DNA of 53,690 bases from an uncultured Rhodospirillales bacterium (GCA_903924855.1 CAIYCW010000013.1:1-53690); one strand, 5' to 3'; shown: positions 24,222-34,773, counted from the stretch's first letter. Translations and numbers: made by a program. The notes: generated by a model not told the origin, from the sequence alone.

Positions 24222-24297
24222 TCCCGAATAGCTCAGTTGGTAGAGCACGCGACTGTTAATCGCTAGGTCGTAGGTTCGAGTCCTACTTCGGGAGCCA
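24222..24297 (+). tRNA. tRNA-Asn (GTT)
   Basis: A 76-nt cloverleaf with encoded CCA (24295-24297). Acceptor TCCCGAA pairs with TTCGGGA. The D-arm is AGCTCAGTTGGTAGAGC, the anticodon loop CTGTTAA carries GTT, and the T-loop is TTCGAGT. A very strong hairpin follows at 24306. Confidence 0.96.
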
Positions 24298-24305
24298 ATC
24301 ACGAT

Positions 24306-24335
24306 GTCCCGCCCCGGGTTACCCTGGGGCGGGAC
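24306..24335 (+). terminator. Hairpin after tRNA-Asn, terminator-like
   Basis: GTCCCGCCCC (24306-24315) pairs perfectly with GGGGCGGGAC (24326-24335), and an inner GGG/CCC extends the stem. CAGTCGTTTCTGG follows, which is only weakly T-rich. It could terminate the tRNA transcript or form part of the queE leader. Confidence 0.5.
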
Positions 24336-24412
24336 AGTCGTTTCTGGCGTCTTTTCAATCGCGTCGCTGCATCGGGGTCTGGCTCAGCCGGCAACCCCTG
24401 GATGGGGACATC

Positions 24413-25027
24413 ATGGCCTATACCGTTCACGAGATTTTCCTCACCCTGCAGGGCGAGGGGCGCAATCTCGGCCGCGTTGCGGTGTTCATCCGCTTTGCCG
24501 GCTGCAATCTGTGGTCCGGCCGCGAGGAGGACCGCGCCACCGCCATCTGCCGCTTCTGCGACACCGAATTCCGCGGCGGCACCCGCCACGATGCGGCCTC
24601 CCTGGTGCGGGAAGCAGAGGCGCTTTGGCCCCAGGGGCAGCAGGGCCGGCTGGTGGTGCTCACCGGCGGTGAGCCGCTGCTTCAGGTGGACGCGGCCCTG
24701 CTCGACGCGCTGCATCTGGCAGGCTTCACCGTGGCGCTTGAGACCAACGGCACGCTGCCCTTGCCGGGGCCCGTCGATTTCGTCTGCGTCAGCCCGAAAT
24801 CCACCACCACATTGGCGCTGCACCGCGCCGACGAGCTGAAGCTGGTGCACCCCCAGTCGGACGCGCCGCCCGAGCGATTCGCCGATTTCGACGCCCCGGT
24901 CCGCTGGCTGTCGCCGATGGATGGACCAGACCTGATCCGCAACATGTCGCTTTGCGCAAATTACTGCCTTGAACACCCAGGCTGGCGCCTCAACATCCAG
25001 GCGCACAAGGTGTGGAAATTGCCCTGA
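24413..25027 (+). CDS. queE: 7-carboxy-7-deazaguanine synthase QueE
   Basis: Radical SAM enzyme that converts 6-carboxy-tetrahydropterin to 7-carboxy-7-deazaguanine in the queuosine (tRNA) pathway. It has 204 aa with TLQGEGRNLGRVAVFIRFAG and the QueE-type cluster motif CX14CX2C at Cys31, Cys46 and Cys49. The SAM-contact motif is LTGGEPLLQ, with ETNGTLPLP and SPKSTT in the core. There is no queC, queD or queF nearby; it stands alone between two tRNA genes. I looked for a preQ1 riboswitch in the ~115 bp upstream and did not see one. Confidence 0.94.
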   Translation: MAYTVHEIFLTLQGEGRNLGRVAVFIRFAGCNLWSGREEDRATAICRFCDTEFRGGTRHDAASLVREAEALWPQGQQGRLVVLTGGEPLLQVDAALLDALHLAGFTVALETNGTLPLPGPVDFVCVSPKSTTTLALHRADELKLVHPQSDAPPERFADFDAPVRWLSPMDGPDLIRNMSLCANYCLEHPGWRLNIQAHKVWKLP

Positions 25028-25037
25028 GGGCAAACGG

Positions 25038-25124
25038 ATAAAAGTTTTTTTGCTTCTTTTTTTTCAAAAAAAGAAGGCGCTTTCTTTTGTTCTTTTTTGA
25101 AAAAAAGAACCAAAAAACTTTTAT
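25038..25124. repeat. Compound T/A-tract palindrome, copy 3
   Basis: The outer arms are ATAAAAG plus a T-run and G (25038-25052) and CAAAAAACTTTTAT (25111-25124). Inside are hairpins 25053-25063/25066-25076 (11 bp) and 25089-25098/25101-25110 (10 bp), both perfect. It begins 11 bp past the queE stop. The left edge GGCAAACGGATAAA (from 25029) is shared with copy 4. Confidence 0.8.
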
Positions 25125-25224
25125 ACACCGGCAGCGCGCGCCGTGGCACGGTGATCGTCTGTTCTGCGCGGATGTGTCGGCGTGGCTTTCGCTTCAGCTG
25201 GGAATTGGTCTACAATCGGCTTGC

Positions 25225-25308
25225 GCGAGTGTGGCGGAACGGTAGACGCAGTCGACTCAAAATCGACCGACCTTGGTCATGTGGGTTCGAATCCCTCCAC
25301 TCGCACCA
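25225..25308 (+). tRNA. tRNA-Leu (CAA)
   Basis: An 84-nt class II tRNA with encoded CCA (25306-25308). Acceptor GCGAGTG pairs with CACTCGC. Anticodon CAA lies in loop CTCAAAA, with a long variable arm around ACCTTGGT and T-loop TTCGAAT. The CAA anticodon with a class II variable arm fixes it as leucine. Confidence 0.95.
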
Positions 25309-25365
25309 ATCGGGCCCCGGCGCCGAACTTTGGCAGCAGCCGGCAGTGGGTGAGGGCGGCTCCGT

Positions 25366-27687
<2,322 letters not shown>

Positions 27688-27699
27688 CGAATCCGCCGG

Positions 27700-28317
27700 T
27701 CAGATCATTCCCCGCCCGGTCAGCCGTTCGATCTCGGCGCGCACCACACGCTCCACCAAAGGCGGCAGATGGGTGTCGAGCCAGGTCTTCAGAACCGGGC
27801 GGATCTCGACCCGCACCAGATCCTCCAGCGTGGGCCCCCGGGAGCTGACCGCGGTCAGCCGCTCCCGCTGCAGCGTGTCGATCAGGCTTGCGATCGCGGC
27901 CTGCGACTGTGCCGCCGCATCCTCTGCCACCAGCGGCGGCGGCTCCGGCATCACGGCAAGCGCGGCCGGGGCTGGGGCAGCCGGCATCGGCGCCGGCGCA
28001 TCTGCAAGCGGTGCGATCGGCTGCAACGGTTGCGATGCGCGGGGCACGGCCGGCTCATCCGCCACAGCATCCTCGATCGGCGTTGCCGGATGCGCCGCCC
28101 GATCCGGCAGATCGGCGATCGGAGGGTCGATGCGCATGGACGCATCCAGCGTCAGCTCACCCGCGTCATCCATCGTCTCCGGCGGTGCCATATGGCCCTG
28201 ACCGGCTTCATCCTCGGTCAGGATGCGGCGGATGGAGGCGAGAATATCATCCATCGACGGGTCGCCGCCCGCAGCGGCAGTCCCGTGATGTGCATCCGAT
28301 GTGACAGATCCAGCCAT
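27700..28317 (-). CDS. PopZ/DUF2497 family polar organising protein
   Basis: 205 aa with the PopZ layout. A short N-terminal helix (DPSMDDILASIRRILTEDE) binds clients. A long disordered acidic, Pro- and Ala-rich linker covers residues ~40-140. A C-terminal oligomerisation region holds LEDLVRVEIRPVLKTWLDTH and LPPLVERVVRAEIERL. In Caulobacter PopZ forms the pole matrix that anchors the chromosome origin. It is convergent with the kinase gene (12 bp between) and lies after tolC on the same strand. Function by homology only. Confidence 0.88.
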   Translation of the reverse strand: MAGSVTSDAHHGTAAAGGDPSMDDILASIRRILTEDEAGQGHMAPPETMDDAGELTLDASMRIDPPIADLPDRAAHPATPIEDAVADEPAVPRASQPLQPIAPLADAPAPMPAAPAPAALAVMPEPPPLVAEDAAAQSQAAIASLIDTLQRERLTAVSSRGPTLEDLVRVEIRPVLKTWLDTHLPPLVERVVRAEIERLTGRGMI

Positions 28318-28357
28318 GCGGCATTCTGCCCCTGGGATCGCCAGGGCCCCTGATTGT

Positions 28358-28386
28358 CCGGATCGGCCCGCCTGGCGCCGATCCGG
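28358..28386 (-). terminator. Hairpin after the TolC-family gene
   Basis: CCGGATCGGC (28358-28367) pairs perfectly with GCCGATCCGG (28377-28386) around a 9-nt loop. It lies 13 bp beyond the tolC-family stop on the minus strand. There is no strong T-tract, so it may slow rather than end transcription, or protect the 3' end. Confidence 0.5.
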
Positions 28387-28398
28387 GTCAGGTCCGGG

Positions 28399-29910
28399 TC
28401 AGCGACCCGGCTGGTCCGTTGCGAAATCGCCCGTGCCGATCCAGCGGTTGCGCACCGCCTGGTAATAGGCGGTCTCGTCATAATACGGCACGTTAAGGTT
28501 AAGATCTCGTGCAGTCAGACGGCCCACCGCGGAGGCGACCTGGTAGGAGTTGGTCACCAGCGTCGCCAGGTTCTGCACCAGCGAGGTGCGGCTCTGCAGC
28601 AGGGCCTGCTCGGCGTTCAGCACGTCCAGCGTGGTGCGGCTGCCCACCAGCGCCTCGCGCTCGGTGCCTTCCAGCGCGATCTCGTTGGAGCGGATCTGCG
28701 AGCGGTTGCTCTCGATGGTCGATTTGGTCGCCTGATAGGTCTCCCACGCGCTGATCACCTGCTGCACCGCGGTGTTGCGCGCATCCTGCAACGCCCGCTC
28801 GCTGGCCTCGGCTGTCTGGCGCGCCTGGCGGATGGCGGCATATTCGGCGCCGCCCTGATAGATCGGGATGGTCAGCTGCGCCAGAATGGTGGCGCCGATC
28901 GTCTTCACCCGGGTCTGCGAGGCGTATTGGCCATAGGCGGCCTGCGCCTGCACCGAGGCCTGCGGCATCAGGGCCGCGTATTGCAGATCGAAATTGTCGC
29001 GGTCGGACGCGTTCTGGAACAGGGCCGCCACCACGGTCGGGTTGTTGCTGCTGGCCAGCGCCTTGGCCTCCTCCAGCGTCTTGACCGGCAGTTTCAGCGG
29101 CTGCGGCTCGGCCAGCCGGCCGGGCAGCTCACCCACCAGGCGCTGATAGGTGGCACGCGCCGTCTGCAGCGTGCCCTCGGCGGTCTGGCGGCTGGCAACC
29201 GCGCCGGCCAGCGCCGCCTCGGCCTGTGCCACATCGGTGCGGGTCAGCTCGCCGACCCGGAACCGGTCATTGGTGGCCTGCAGCTGGCGTTGCAGCACCT
29301 GCTCGTTGTTGGTGTTCAGCTCCAGGATCTGCGTGGCCGAAATCACGCTCACATAGGCGTTCACCGTGTCCGAGAAGGTCTGCTCCTCCTGCGCGATCAG
29401 CTTGGCGCGCTGGGTGTTGACCTGGTTCTCCGCCTTGTTGGTGGCGGAGGTGGTGCGCCCGCCGCGATAGATCGGCTGCGTCACCGTGATGGCGGACTGT
29501 GCGACGGCCCGGTTTTCCGGCGTCTTGGCATCGGTCAAGGTGTTGAACTGCGTCCCGTAGCCCGGCCCCGCGGAGCCGGTTGCCGAAATCGTGGGATGCC
29601 ATCCGGCAAGGGCTGCCGGCACGTTTTCATCCACCGAGCGCAATGTGGCACGCGCCGCTTGCAGCGTCGGGTTGTTGGCATAGGCCGCCGACAGCGCATC
29701 CTGCAGCGAACGCTGCGGACCTGCGGGCTGCGGGGCAGCCGCGGGCTTTGCCACCGGCTTGCCAGCCGGCTTGGCGGCGGCGGGCTGCGGGCTCTGCGCC
29801 ATCACGGCCAGCGGCGTGGCGCAGCCGATCAGCACGGCCAGCGACAGGCCGATCGGCCCGAGATTGCCACGCGACACCACCGTCCGAGCTGCCCGATCCC
29901 TGATCGCCAT
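28399..29910 (-). CDS. tolC: TolC family outer-membrane efflux/secretion channel
   Basis: 503-aa outer-membrane channel used by type I secretion and RND/MFS efflux systems. A signal peptide (PIGLSLAVLIGCATPLAVMAQ) is followed by a Pro/Ala/Lys-rich linker. The two TolC repeats have the typical starts SLQDALSAAYANNPTLQAAR near residue 70 and LEEAKALASSNNPTV near 290. Other marks are VTQPIYRGGRT and LTIPIYQGGAEYAAIRQA in equivalent positions, and RTTLDVLNAEQALLQSR near the end. ATG 29910 is preceded by GGAGAG. It lies downstream of pcm on the same strand, a gene pair often seen in alphaproteobacteria, with 228 bp between. Confidence 0.9.
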   Translation of the reverse strand: MAIRDRAARTVVSRGNLGPIGLSLAVLIGCATPLAVMAQSPQPAAAKPAGKPVAKPAAAPQPAGPQRSLQDALSAAYANNPTLQAARATLRSVDENVPAALAGWHPTISATGSAGPGYGTQFNTLTDAKTPENRAVAQSAITVTQPIYRGGRTTSATNKAENQVNTQRAKLIAQEEQTFSDTVNAYVSVISATQILELNTNNEQVLQRQLQATNDRFRVGELTRTDVAQAEAALAGAVASRQTAEGTLQTARATYQRLVGELPGRLAEPQPLKLPVKTLEEAKALASSNNPTVVAALFQNASDRDNFDLQYAALMPQASVQAQAAYGQYASQTRVKTIGATILAQLTIPIYQGGAEYAAIRQARQTAEASERALQDARNTAVQQVISAWETYQATKSTIESNRSQIRSNEIALEGTEREALVGSRTTLDVLNAEQALLQSRTSLVQNLATLVTNSYQVASAVGRLTARDLNLNVPYYDETAYYQAVRNRWIGTGDFATDQPGR

Positions 29911-30138
29911 CGCTTTTTCTCTCCGCATTCCGAAAATGGCATGCCTGCACCGAACCGGCTTCAGCCCAACCATCACACTGTTCAGTTAAGATGTGCCACA
30001 GCCAGCCAAGCCACGCCAAGAGATGCTTGGCGATGAAACCAAGCTGTCACGCCGCAACACGACGGTCCAGCCCACCTCGTCCTGGCAGTGTGGGAATGAT
30101 GGCGGATGCTGCAAGATCCTGCAGCACCGGCGCTGGCA

Positions 30139-30807
30139 TCAGAGCGCGAAGCTCTTGTGGCGCTCGAGGCCCGGCAGCAGCTGGGCTGAACAGTCGAACA
30201 GCGCCTGAAACGACAGCGCATCGCCGGACAGCCGCCCGATGGCGCCCTGCCACACCGGCCCCGCCTGATGGCGGATCGCAGCCACCCGGCCAGATGCCGC
30301 AAGCTGGGCGGCAAGCCCAGGCGGGATCTGCTCGGCCGCGCCCTCGATGAAGATGCAGTCATACGGGGCAGACGCGGCATAGCCCTCGGCAAGCTTGCCC
30401 GCGATCACCTGCACGCCCGGGGCATGGGTGGCAAGCGCGGGGCGCAGAATCTCAAGCAGTGCGGCATCCTGTTCCACCGCCACCACATGCGCGCCACTGG
30501 CCGCGATCACCGCGGTGCCATAACCGGTGCCGGCGCCCACCACCAGCACACGCTCGCCGGCCACGATGTCGGCCGCCTGGATCAACCGTGCCAACACCAT
30601 CGGCTGCAGCATGGCGCGCCCACCGGGCAGGCGCACCGCCTCATCGGCATAGGCCCGCGCCACGAGATCGGCCGGCAGGAACGCCTCGCGCGGCAGGCGG
30701 CGGAAGGCGGCCAGCAAGGCTGCATCCGACACCTTGTTGGGGCGCAGCTGACTGTCCACCATCATCTTGCGGGCCTGATCGAAATGCTCGGCGTCAGTCG
30801 TGGACAT
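30139..30807 (-). CDS. pcm: Protein-L-isoaspartate O-methyltransferase-like (Pcm)
   Basis: 222-aa SAM-dependent methyltransferase that repairs isoaspartyl residues. Family marks are RKMMVDSQLRPNKVSD at the N-terminus, VLVVGAGTGYGTAVIA (motif I) near residue 84 and VVAVEQDAALLEI. AMLQPMVLARLIQ takes the place of the TISQP substrate loop of classical Pcm. That loop difference is usual in the alphaproteobacterial pcm-tolC type, and the true substrate of this subgroup is less certain. ATG 30807 has AGGAG 9 nt upstream. A good sigma-70 promoter lies about 60 bp upstream. Confidence 0.85.
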   Translation of the reverse strand: MSTTDAEHFDQARKMMVDSQLRPNKVSDAALLAAFRRLPREAFLPADLVARAYADEAVRLPGGRAMLQPMVLARLIQAADIVAGERVLVVGAGTGYGTAVIAASGAHVVAVEQDAALLEILRPALATHAPGVQVIAGKLAEGYAASAPYDCIFIEGAAEQIPPGLAAQLAASGRVAAIRHQAGPVWQGAIGRLSGDALSFQALFDCSAQLLPGLERHKSFAL

Positions 30808-30862
30808 GCTCAAACTCTCCTGGGTGCGCGCCGCTTCGACCGCCCGCCACCTTCACACTGCC

Positions 30863-30891
30863 ATTATAGAGGGCAGGGCAGCTCACGCCAA
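30863..30891 (-). promoter_or_regulatory. Sigma-70-type promoter of pcm
   Basis: On the minus strand TTGGCG (30891-30886) and a perfect TATAAT (30868-30863) are separated by 17 bp. Transcription should start near 30856, about 50 bp before the pcm ATG. This is the clearest housekeeping promoter in the window. Confidence 0.8.
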
Positions 30892-31038
30892 GTGTTGCAC
30901 TGCACAATGCAAAGGCAGATCGCGGTGCCGATTTTTCAGGCTGTCCGTCACCTGCGATGATATGTCCAGTTCGCACTTGACCGCCGACCTGTCCTGGCCG
31001 GATAACACGCGGCCCCAAGGCGAAGAGCAGCGGCCAGG

Positions 31039-31112
31039 GGTCCGGTGGCAGAGTGGTGATGCAGCGGATTGCAAATCCGTGTATGCCGGTTCGATTCCGG
31101 CCCGGACCTCCA
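31039..31112 (+). tRNA. tRNA-Cys (GCA)
   Basis: A 74-nt cloverleaf with encoded CCA (31110-31112). Acceptor GGTCCGG pairs with CCGGACC, anticodon GCA lies in loop ATTGCAAAT, and the T-arm is GCCGG-TTCGATT-CCGGC. It lies ~105 bp upstream of the glutamate dehydrogenase gene. Confidence 0.95.
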
Positions 31113-31218
31113 ACGCAGCCCGAACCAGACCGCCAGGCGGCGCAACCCGCTGAAACAAAGCGTGCTTTGGCGCCAGATGCCGCCCATGTTAGCCATTTCC
31201 GGGTTGGGAGTGCCACAC

Positions 31219-32478
31219 ATGAGCATCTACACCGGCCCCGTCTTCGACATGGCCGCCACCCAGTTCCACGCCATCGCCGACCTGATCGACATCCCGCGGG
31301 ATGAACGCGCCCGGCTGCTCTATCCGAAGCGCGCGATTGCGGTCTCCATCCCGGTGCACATGGATGACGGCCGCACCGAGGTGTTTCAGGGCTATCGCGT
31401 CCAGCACCATCTCACCCTCGGCCCCACCAAGGGCGGCACACGATTCGCAGCCTCCCTCGATGTGGGCGAGACGGCGGCCCTGGCCATCTGGATGAGCTGG
31501 AAATGCGCGCTGGCCAATCTGCCCTATGGCGGCGCCAAGGGCGGGGTTGCCGTCGATCCGGGCGTGCTGTCACTGCGCGAGCTGGAAGCGGTGAGCCGGC
31601 GCTACATGCAGGAGATGATCCCGTTCGTCTCCCCCCACACGGATGTGATGGCGCCCGACATGGGCACCAACGAACAGGTGATGGCGTGGTTCATGGACAC
31701 CTATTCCGTCCATGCCGGCCATTCGGTGAACGAGATCGTCACCGGCAAGCCGGTGGCGCTCGGCGGCACCGAGGGCAGGCGGGAGGCGACCGGCCGGGGC
31801 GTGGCGCATCTGGTGCGCCGCGCCTGCGAAACGCTGGGGCTGCGGCCACAGAACTGCACCGCCATCGTGCAGGGTTTCGGCAATGTCGGCTCCGTCACCG
31901 CGTTGACGCTGGAGCGCAAATTCGGCGTCAAGGTGCTGGGCGTGTCGGATCACACGGCGGCGTTCTACGATCCGGCCGGGCTGGATGTGGCCCGCATCGC
32001 GGCCCATGCCGCCCAGCACCGCGTGCTTTCCGGCTACACCGAGGCGCCGCGCATCGATCCGGCCGAGCTGCTGGTGCAGAAATGCGACATTCTGGCGCCC
32101 TGCGCGGTGGAGCGGGTGATCGATTCGGCGGTGGCGGCCAAGCTGCAATGCCGCATCCTGGCCGAAGGTGCGAACGGCCCCACCACCCCCGCCGCCGATG
32201 AGGTGCTGAGCCGGCGCGGCGATGTGTTCGTCATCCCGGATATTCTGTGCAATGCCGGCGGTGTCATCGTGTCGTATTTTGAGTGGGTGCAGGACCTGCA
32301 ACGGCTGTTCTGGTCGGAAGCCGAGGTGAACGACAAGCTCGAACGCCTGCTCGACGGCACTTTCGCCCAGGTGACGGCCCGCGCCGCGCGGGATCGGATG
32401 TCGATGCGCCTTGCGGCCCTGGCCATCGGGGTGGAGCGGGTGCGGGCGGGCAAGCAGCTGCGCGGGCTGTTCCCGTAA
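31219..32478 (+). CDS. gdhA: Glu/Leu/Phe/Val dehydrogenase, probably glutamate dehydrogenase
   Basis: 419-aa cytoplasmic NAD(P)-dependent amino-acid dehydrogenase that interconverts glutamate with 2-oxoglutarate and ammonia. The substrate domain has LGPTKGGTRFAAS, SWKCALANLPYGGAKGG with the catalytic Lys, and APDMGTNEQVMAW. The nucleotide domain opens with VQGFGNVGSVTA (GxGxxG form). The motif AEGANGPTTPAADE and the C-terminal NAGGVIVSYFEWVQ are typical of bacterial GdhA of this ~420-aa class. ATG 31219 has GGGAG 7 nt upstream. No partner gene is adjacent. Leucine or phenylalanine use cannot be fully excluded. Confidence 0.92.
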   Translation: MSIYTGPVFDMAATQFHAIADLIDIPRDERARLLYPKRAIAVSIPVHMDDGRTEVFQGYRVQHHLTLGPTKGGTRFAASLDVGETAALAIWMSWKCALANLPYGGAKGGVAVDPGVLSLRELEAVSRRYMQEMIPFVSPHTDVMAPDMGTNEQVMAWFMDTYSVHAGHSVNEIVTGKPVALGGTEGRREATGRGVAHLVRRACETLGLRPQNCTAIVQGFGNVGSVTALTLERKFGVKVLGVSDHTAAFYDPAGLDVARIAAHAAQHRVLSGYTEAPRIDPAELLVQKCDILAPCAVERVIDSAVAAKLQCRILAEGANGPTTPAADEVLSRRGDVFVIPDILCNAGGVIVSYFEWVQDLQRLFWSEAEVNDKLERLLDGTFAQVTARAARDRMSMRLAALAIGVERVRAGKQLRGLFP

Positions 32479-32496
32479 CGGGGATTTCACTTCGTT

Positions 32497-32518
32497 TTGG
32501 ACTATTTTTATGGTCCAA
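32497..32518. promoter_or_regulatory. Inverted repeat upstream of the VapB-like gene
   Basis: TTGGAC (32497-32502) and GTCCAA (32513-32518) form a perfect 6-bp inverted repeat around a T-rich 10-bp spacer, 26 bp before the antitoxin ATG. Antitoxins of the Phd/YefM type repress their own operon through such repeats. Operator function is inferred. Confidence 0.5.
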
Positions 32519-32544
32519 TAGGTGATGGCATTGTCGAGCCCCTG

Positions 32545-32844
32545 ATGAACATCACCGTCACCGAGGCCAAAGGCCTGCTCACCGATCTGGTCCGCCGCGC
32601 CGAGGCCGGGGAGGATATTGTGCTCACCCGCCATGGCACCCCGGCCGCCCGTCTGGTTGCGGTGGCCGGCCGGCAGGATTTTGCACAAGCAGCGCCCCGC
32701 GCCGGCGGCTTTGCCGAGGCAGCGCCCAACCCGTTTGCCTTCATGCCGCGTGCGGACCGCGCCTGGGATGATTTCTTTGACGCCCCCGGCATCGATCTCG
32801 CCCCGCGTGATCAACCCCAGGCCCAGCAGCGCGACGGTTTCTGA
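32545..32844 (+). CDS. Type II antitoxin, Phd/YefM (VapB-like)
   Basis: 99 aa. The N-terminal DNA-binding and dimer domain MNITVTEAKGLLTDLVRRAE with EDIVLTRHGTPAARLVAV is the Phd/YefM fold. The C-terminal third (ADRAWDDFFDAPGIDLAP) should be the part that wraps around the toxin. I chose ATG 32545; an upstream TTG would read through the inverted repeat. Its stop overlaps the toxin start in TGATG, so translation is coupled. Confidence 0.88.
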   Translation: MNITVTEAKGLLTDLVRRAEAGEDIVLTRHGTPAARLVAVAGRQDFAQAAPRAGGFAEAAPNPFAFMPRADRAWDDFFDAPGIDLAPRDQPQAQQRDGF

Positions 32845-33248
32845 TGCTCCGGCTGATGCTGGACACCAATATCTGCATCCGCGTCCTGCGCGACCGGCCG
32901 CCCGAGCTGCGCGCGCAGTTCAACGCGCAGGCGGAAGGGCTCAGCCTGTCGACCATCGTGCTGGCCGAGCTGTTGCACGGGGCCGCCAAATCGGCCCGGC
33001 CGGACCGCAACCGTCGGGAGGTGGAGCGTTTCGCGGCCAGGCTTGCCGTGCTGCCCTTCGATGCGGATGCGGCGCACCATGCGGGCGACATCCGTGCCAC
33101 CCTCGAACGCAGAGGCAGCACGATCGGCGGTTACGACCTGCTGATCGCAGGCCATGCCCGCAGCCGCGGGCTCGTGCTGATCACCAGGAATCTTGGCGAG
33201 TTCCAACGCGTCGAGGGCCTGCGCTGCCAGGACTGGACCACCACGTAG
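32844..33248 (+). CDS. vapC: PIN-domain ribonuclease toxin, VapC type
   Basis: 134-aa PIN-domain nuclease. Acidic active-site residues are Asp7 (MLDTNICI), Glu42 (LAELLHG) and Asp98 (GGYDLLIAGHA), with Asn116 in TRNLGEF. The sequence resembles the enterobacterial VapC group that cuts initiator tRNA in the anticodon loop. The exact target here is inference. It is the second gene of a typical antitoxin-toxin pair. A REP-like hairpin begins at its stop codon. Confidence 0.92.
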   Translation: MLRLMLDTNICIRVLRDRPPELRAQFNAQAEGLSLSTIVLAELLHGAAKSARPDRNRREVERFAARLAVLPFDADAAHHAGDIRATLERRGSTIGGYDLLIAGHARSRGLVLITRNLGEFQRVEGLRCQDWTTT

Positions 33249-33276
33249 AGCGGACGTGCTGCGTAGCTCCGCCTAT
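33244..33276. repeat. REP-like hairpin, diverged second copy
   Basis: The order CGTAG-AGCGGA-CGTGCTGCG-TAGC-TCCGCCT resembles CGTAG-GGCGGA-AGTGCGCAGCACC-TCCGCC at 4287. The 5-bp core CGGA/TCCG stem is kept. It lies between convergent vapC and the SDR gene, as the first copy also lies between convergent genes. Confidence 0.4.
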
Positions 33277-34013
33277 GGTTTTCCTGCGATCGTCAAAGCG
33301 TCCCACGCCGCCTGCGCGCTGCGCTCCAGCGCATACGGGTCCTCGCGCAAGGTTTGGCGGATGCCCACCGAGCGTTCGTCCGGCAAAACCTCCTCCTCGC
33401 CGGCTGCAATTGCCGCCAGCGTGCGCTCCACCACCTGGGCCGGCGAGATCTTCGCGGCCGTCACATTGGCCACCATGTCGGTGTCCACAAAGCCCGGATG
33501 CACCCCCACCACCAGCGTGCCCTGTGCCCGCAGCTCGATGCGCACCCCGCGGGTCAGGCCCAAAGCCGCCATCTTGGAGGCGGAGTAGGAGCCGAACTTG
33601 CCGCCTGTGGTGAAGCTCGCAACCGAGAGGATGTTGACGATGGCACCACCGCCGTTGCGGCCCAGCAAAGGTGCAAACGCCCGGCACATGGCAAGTGCTC
33701 CGAAATAATTCACCTCCATCTCGGTGCGCGCGCCGTCCATGCTGGCGGCGCCGATCAACGGGGAGGCGGTGAGCACGCCGGCATTGTTGATCAGCAGCGT
33801 CACATCCCCGCAGGTGGCAGCCGCTTCGGCGACCTGGCCCTGGTCGGTCACGTCCAGGCGGATCGCTTGCACCCTGGGGTCATGCTGCGCCTGAGGCTCG
33901 CGCATGCCGGCGTAGATTTTTGCGGCCCCCGCCGCCAGCAGCCCGTCCACGAAGGCGCGCCCGATGCCGCGATTGGCGCCGGTGACCAGCGCCACGCATC
34001 CCTTGATGTCCAT
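33273..34013 (-). CDS. Short-chain dehydrogenase/reductase (SDR)
   Basis: 246-aa NAD(P)-dependent oxidoreductase. The cofactor motif is TGANRGIGRAF at residues ~12-22, with LDVTD and LLINNAGVL in the expected places. The catalytic Ser is in NILSVASF and the Tyr-Lys pair in GSYSASKMAALG. ATG 34013 has GGAGG just upstream. The gene lies between two toxin-antitoxin pairs but shows no link to them. The substrate is unknown. Confidence 0.9.
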   Translation of the reverse strand: MDIKGCVALVTGANRGIGRAFVDGLLAAGAAKIYAGMREPQAQHDPRVQAIRLDVTDQGQVAEAAATCGDVTLLINNAGVLTASPLIGAASMDGARTEMEVNYFGALAMCRAFAPLLGRNGGGAIVNILSVASFTTGGKFGSYSASKMAALGLTRGVRIELRAQGTLVVGVHPGFVDTDMVANVTAAKISPAQVVERTLAAIAAGEEEVLPDERSVGIRQTLREDPYALERSAQAAWDALTIAGKP

Positions 34014-34082
34014 AGGGGCCTCCGTTTCGTTTCGTCTGAGCTTTGAGGGGCGGTGCTGAGAAAGCAAGGACCAAATCCGGCG

Positions 34083-34385
34083 TCACGCCGACTGTCCCGG
34101 TCCCAGCACTGCCAAAATCCGCACGTCACCGGCTGTTTCGGTGTCGCCGGTGTCGGGATGCACGCGGTAGATGATGCGGTGTTCGGCCACAATCAGTTGG
34201 CGCAAGCCGGGCATGTCGAGGCTTGGCACGCCAAGATACGGGTGATCCCGCAGCCGGGATTGGACGGACACCACAGCCTCCCAGCGTGCTCGTGCCAGGC
34301 GACCTGACCCGGGCTGCAGCAGATAGCGGCGTGCCTGACGGAACCCCCGAGCGGCCACCGGGTCAACGGCAACATGACGGGTCAC
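34083..34385 (-). CDS. RelE/ParE family toxin
   Basis: 100 aa with the RelE/ParE pattern. The N-terminal helical pair is DPVAARGFRQARRYLL and ARARWEAVVSVQSRL. A beta-sheet follows with LRQLIVAEHRIIYRVHPD and the closing DVRILAVLG. RIIYRV is the family core strand. The start is GTG 34385, 11 nt after the antitoxin stop. ParE-type gyrase poison and RelE-type mRNA cutter cannot be separated from sequence alone. Confidence 0.85.
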   Translation of the reverse strand: MTRHVAVDPVAARGFRQARRYLLQPGSGRLARARWEAVVSVQSRLRDHPYLGVPSLDMPGLRQLIVAEHRIIYRVHPDTGDTETAGDVRILAVLGPGQSA

Positions 34386-34396
34386 GGGTGGCGGCC

Positions 34397-34630
34397 TTAG
34401 CGGGGCTGTGCGGTCAAACCCCTGGGCAGTGGCATTGGCGCGTTCTCGTCCTCGTCGAGCGCCAGGAGCCAGGCCTCCAGATCGTCGCCATCAATCCCCA
34501 GCCCGGCGTCGATCGCGGCCTCCGCGCGCGCCACGATCTCCATTTCACGGGCCACGCGAAGGCGGCGCTCGGCCTCGGTCTCGCCGATCGGAAGCCCAGT
34601 TTCGGCGGAAATGGGGCGCATCTCGTTCAT
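34397..34630 (-). CDS. Putative antitoxin partner of the RelE/ParE toxin
   Basis: 77-aa acidic protein directly upstream of the toxin gene. The N-terminus MNEMRPISAETGLPIGETEAERR is followed by a helix RLRVAREMEIVARAEAAIDAG and an acidic C-terminus (DGDDLEAWLLALDEDEN). I do not recognise a named antitoxin domain. The assignment comes from gene order, size and charge. ATG 34630 is chosen over a longer frame; a second Met three codons later is possible. Confidence 0.75.
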   Translation of the reverse strand: MNEMRPISAETGLPIGETEAERRLRVAREMEIVARAEAAIDAGLGIDGDDLEAWLLALDEDENAPMPLPRGLTAQPR

Positions 34631-34773
34631 GGCGGACAGGCTACGCCCGTCCAACCGCGAATTCCAACTCCGCAATCCTCCCTATCCGCCGCTCCGCATT
34701 GCCCGCAACCCGATCACGCCGTAAACGCCAAGGCCGCACAGGACGGTCCTGTGCCGATCTGATGGTGCCGCCC

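Noticed and set aside
24298..24412. preQ1 riboswitch upstream of queE
   Set aside because: The region holds a strong hairpin, but I find none of the short preQ1-I or preQ1-II core sequences. It fits a tRNA terminator better.
5779..25124. CRISPR array from repeated sequences
   Set aside because: The repeats are palindromic, kilobases apart, and lack regular spacers; no cas gene is present.
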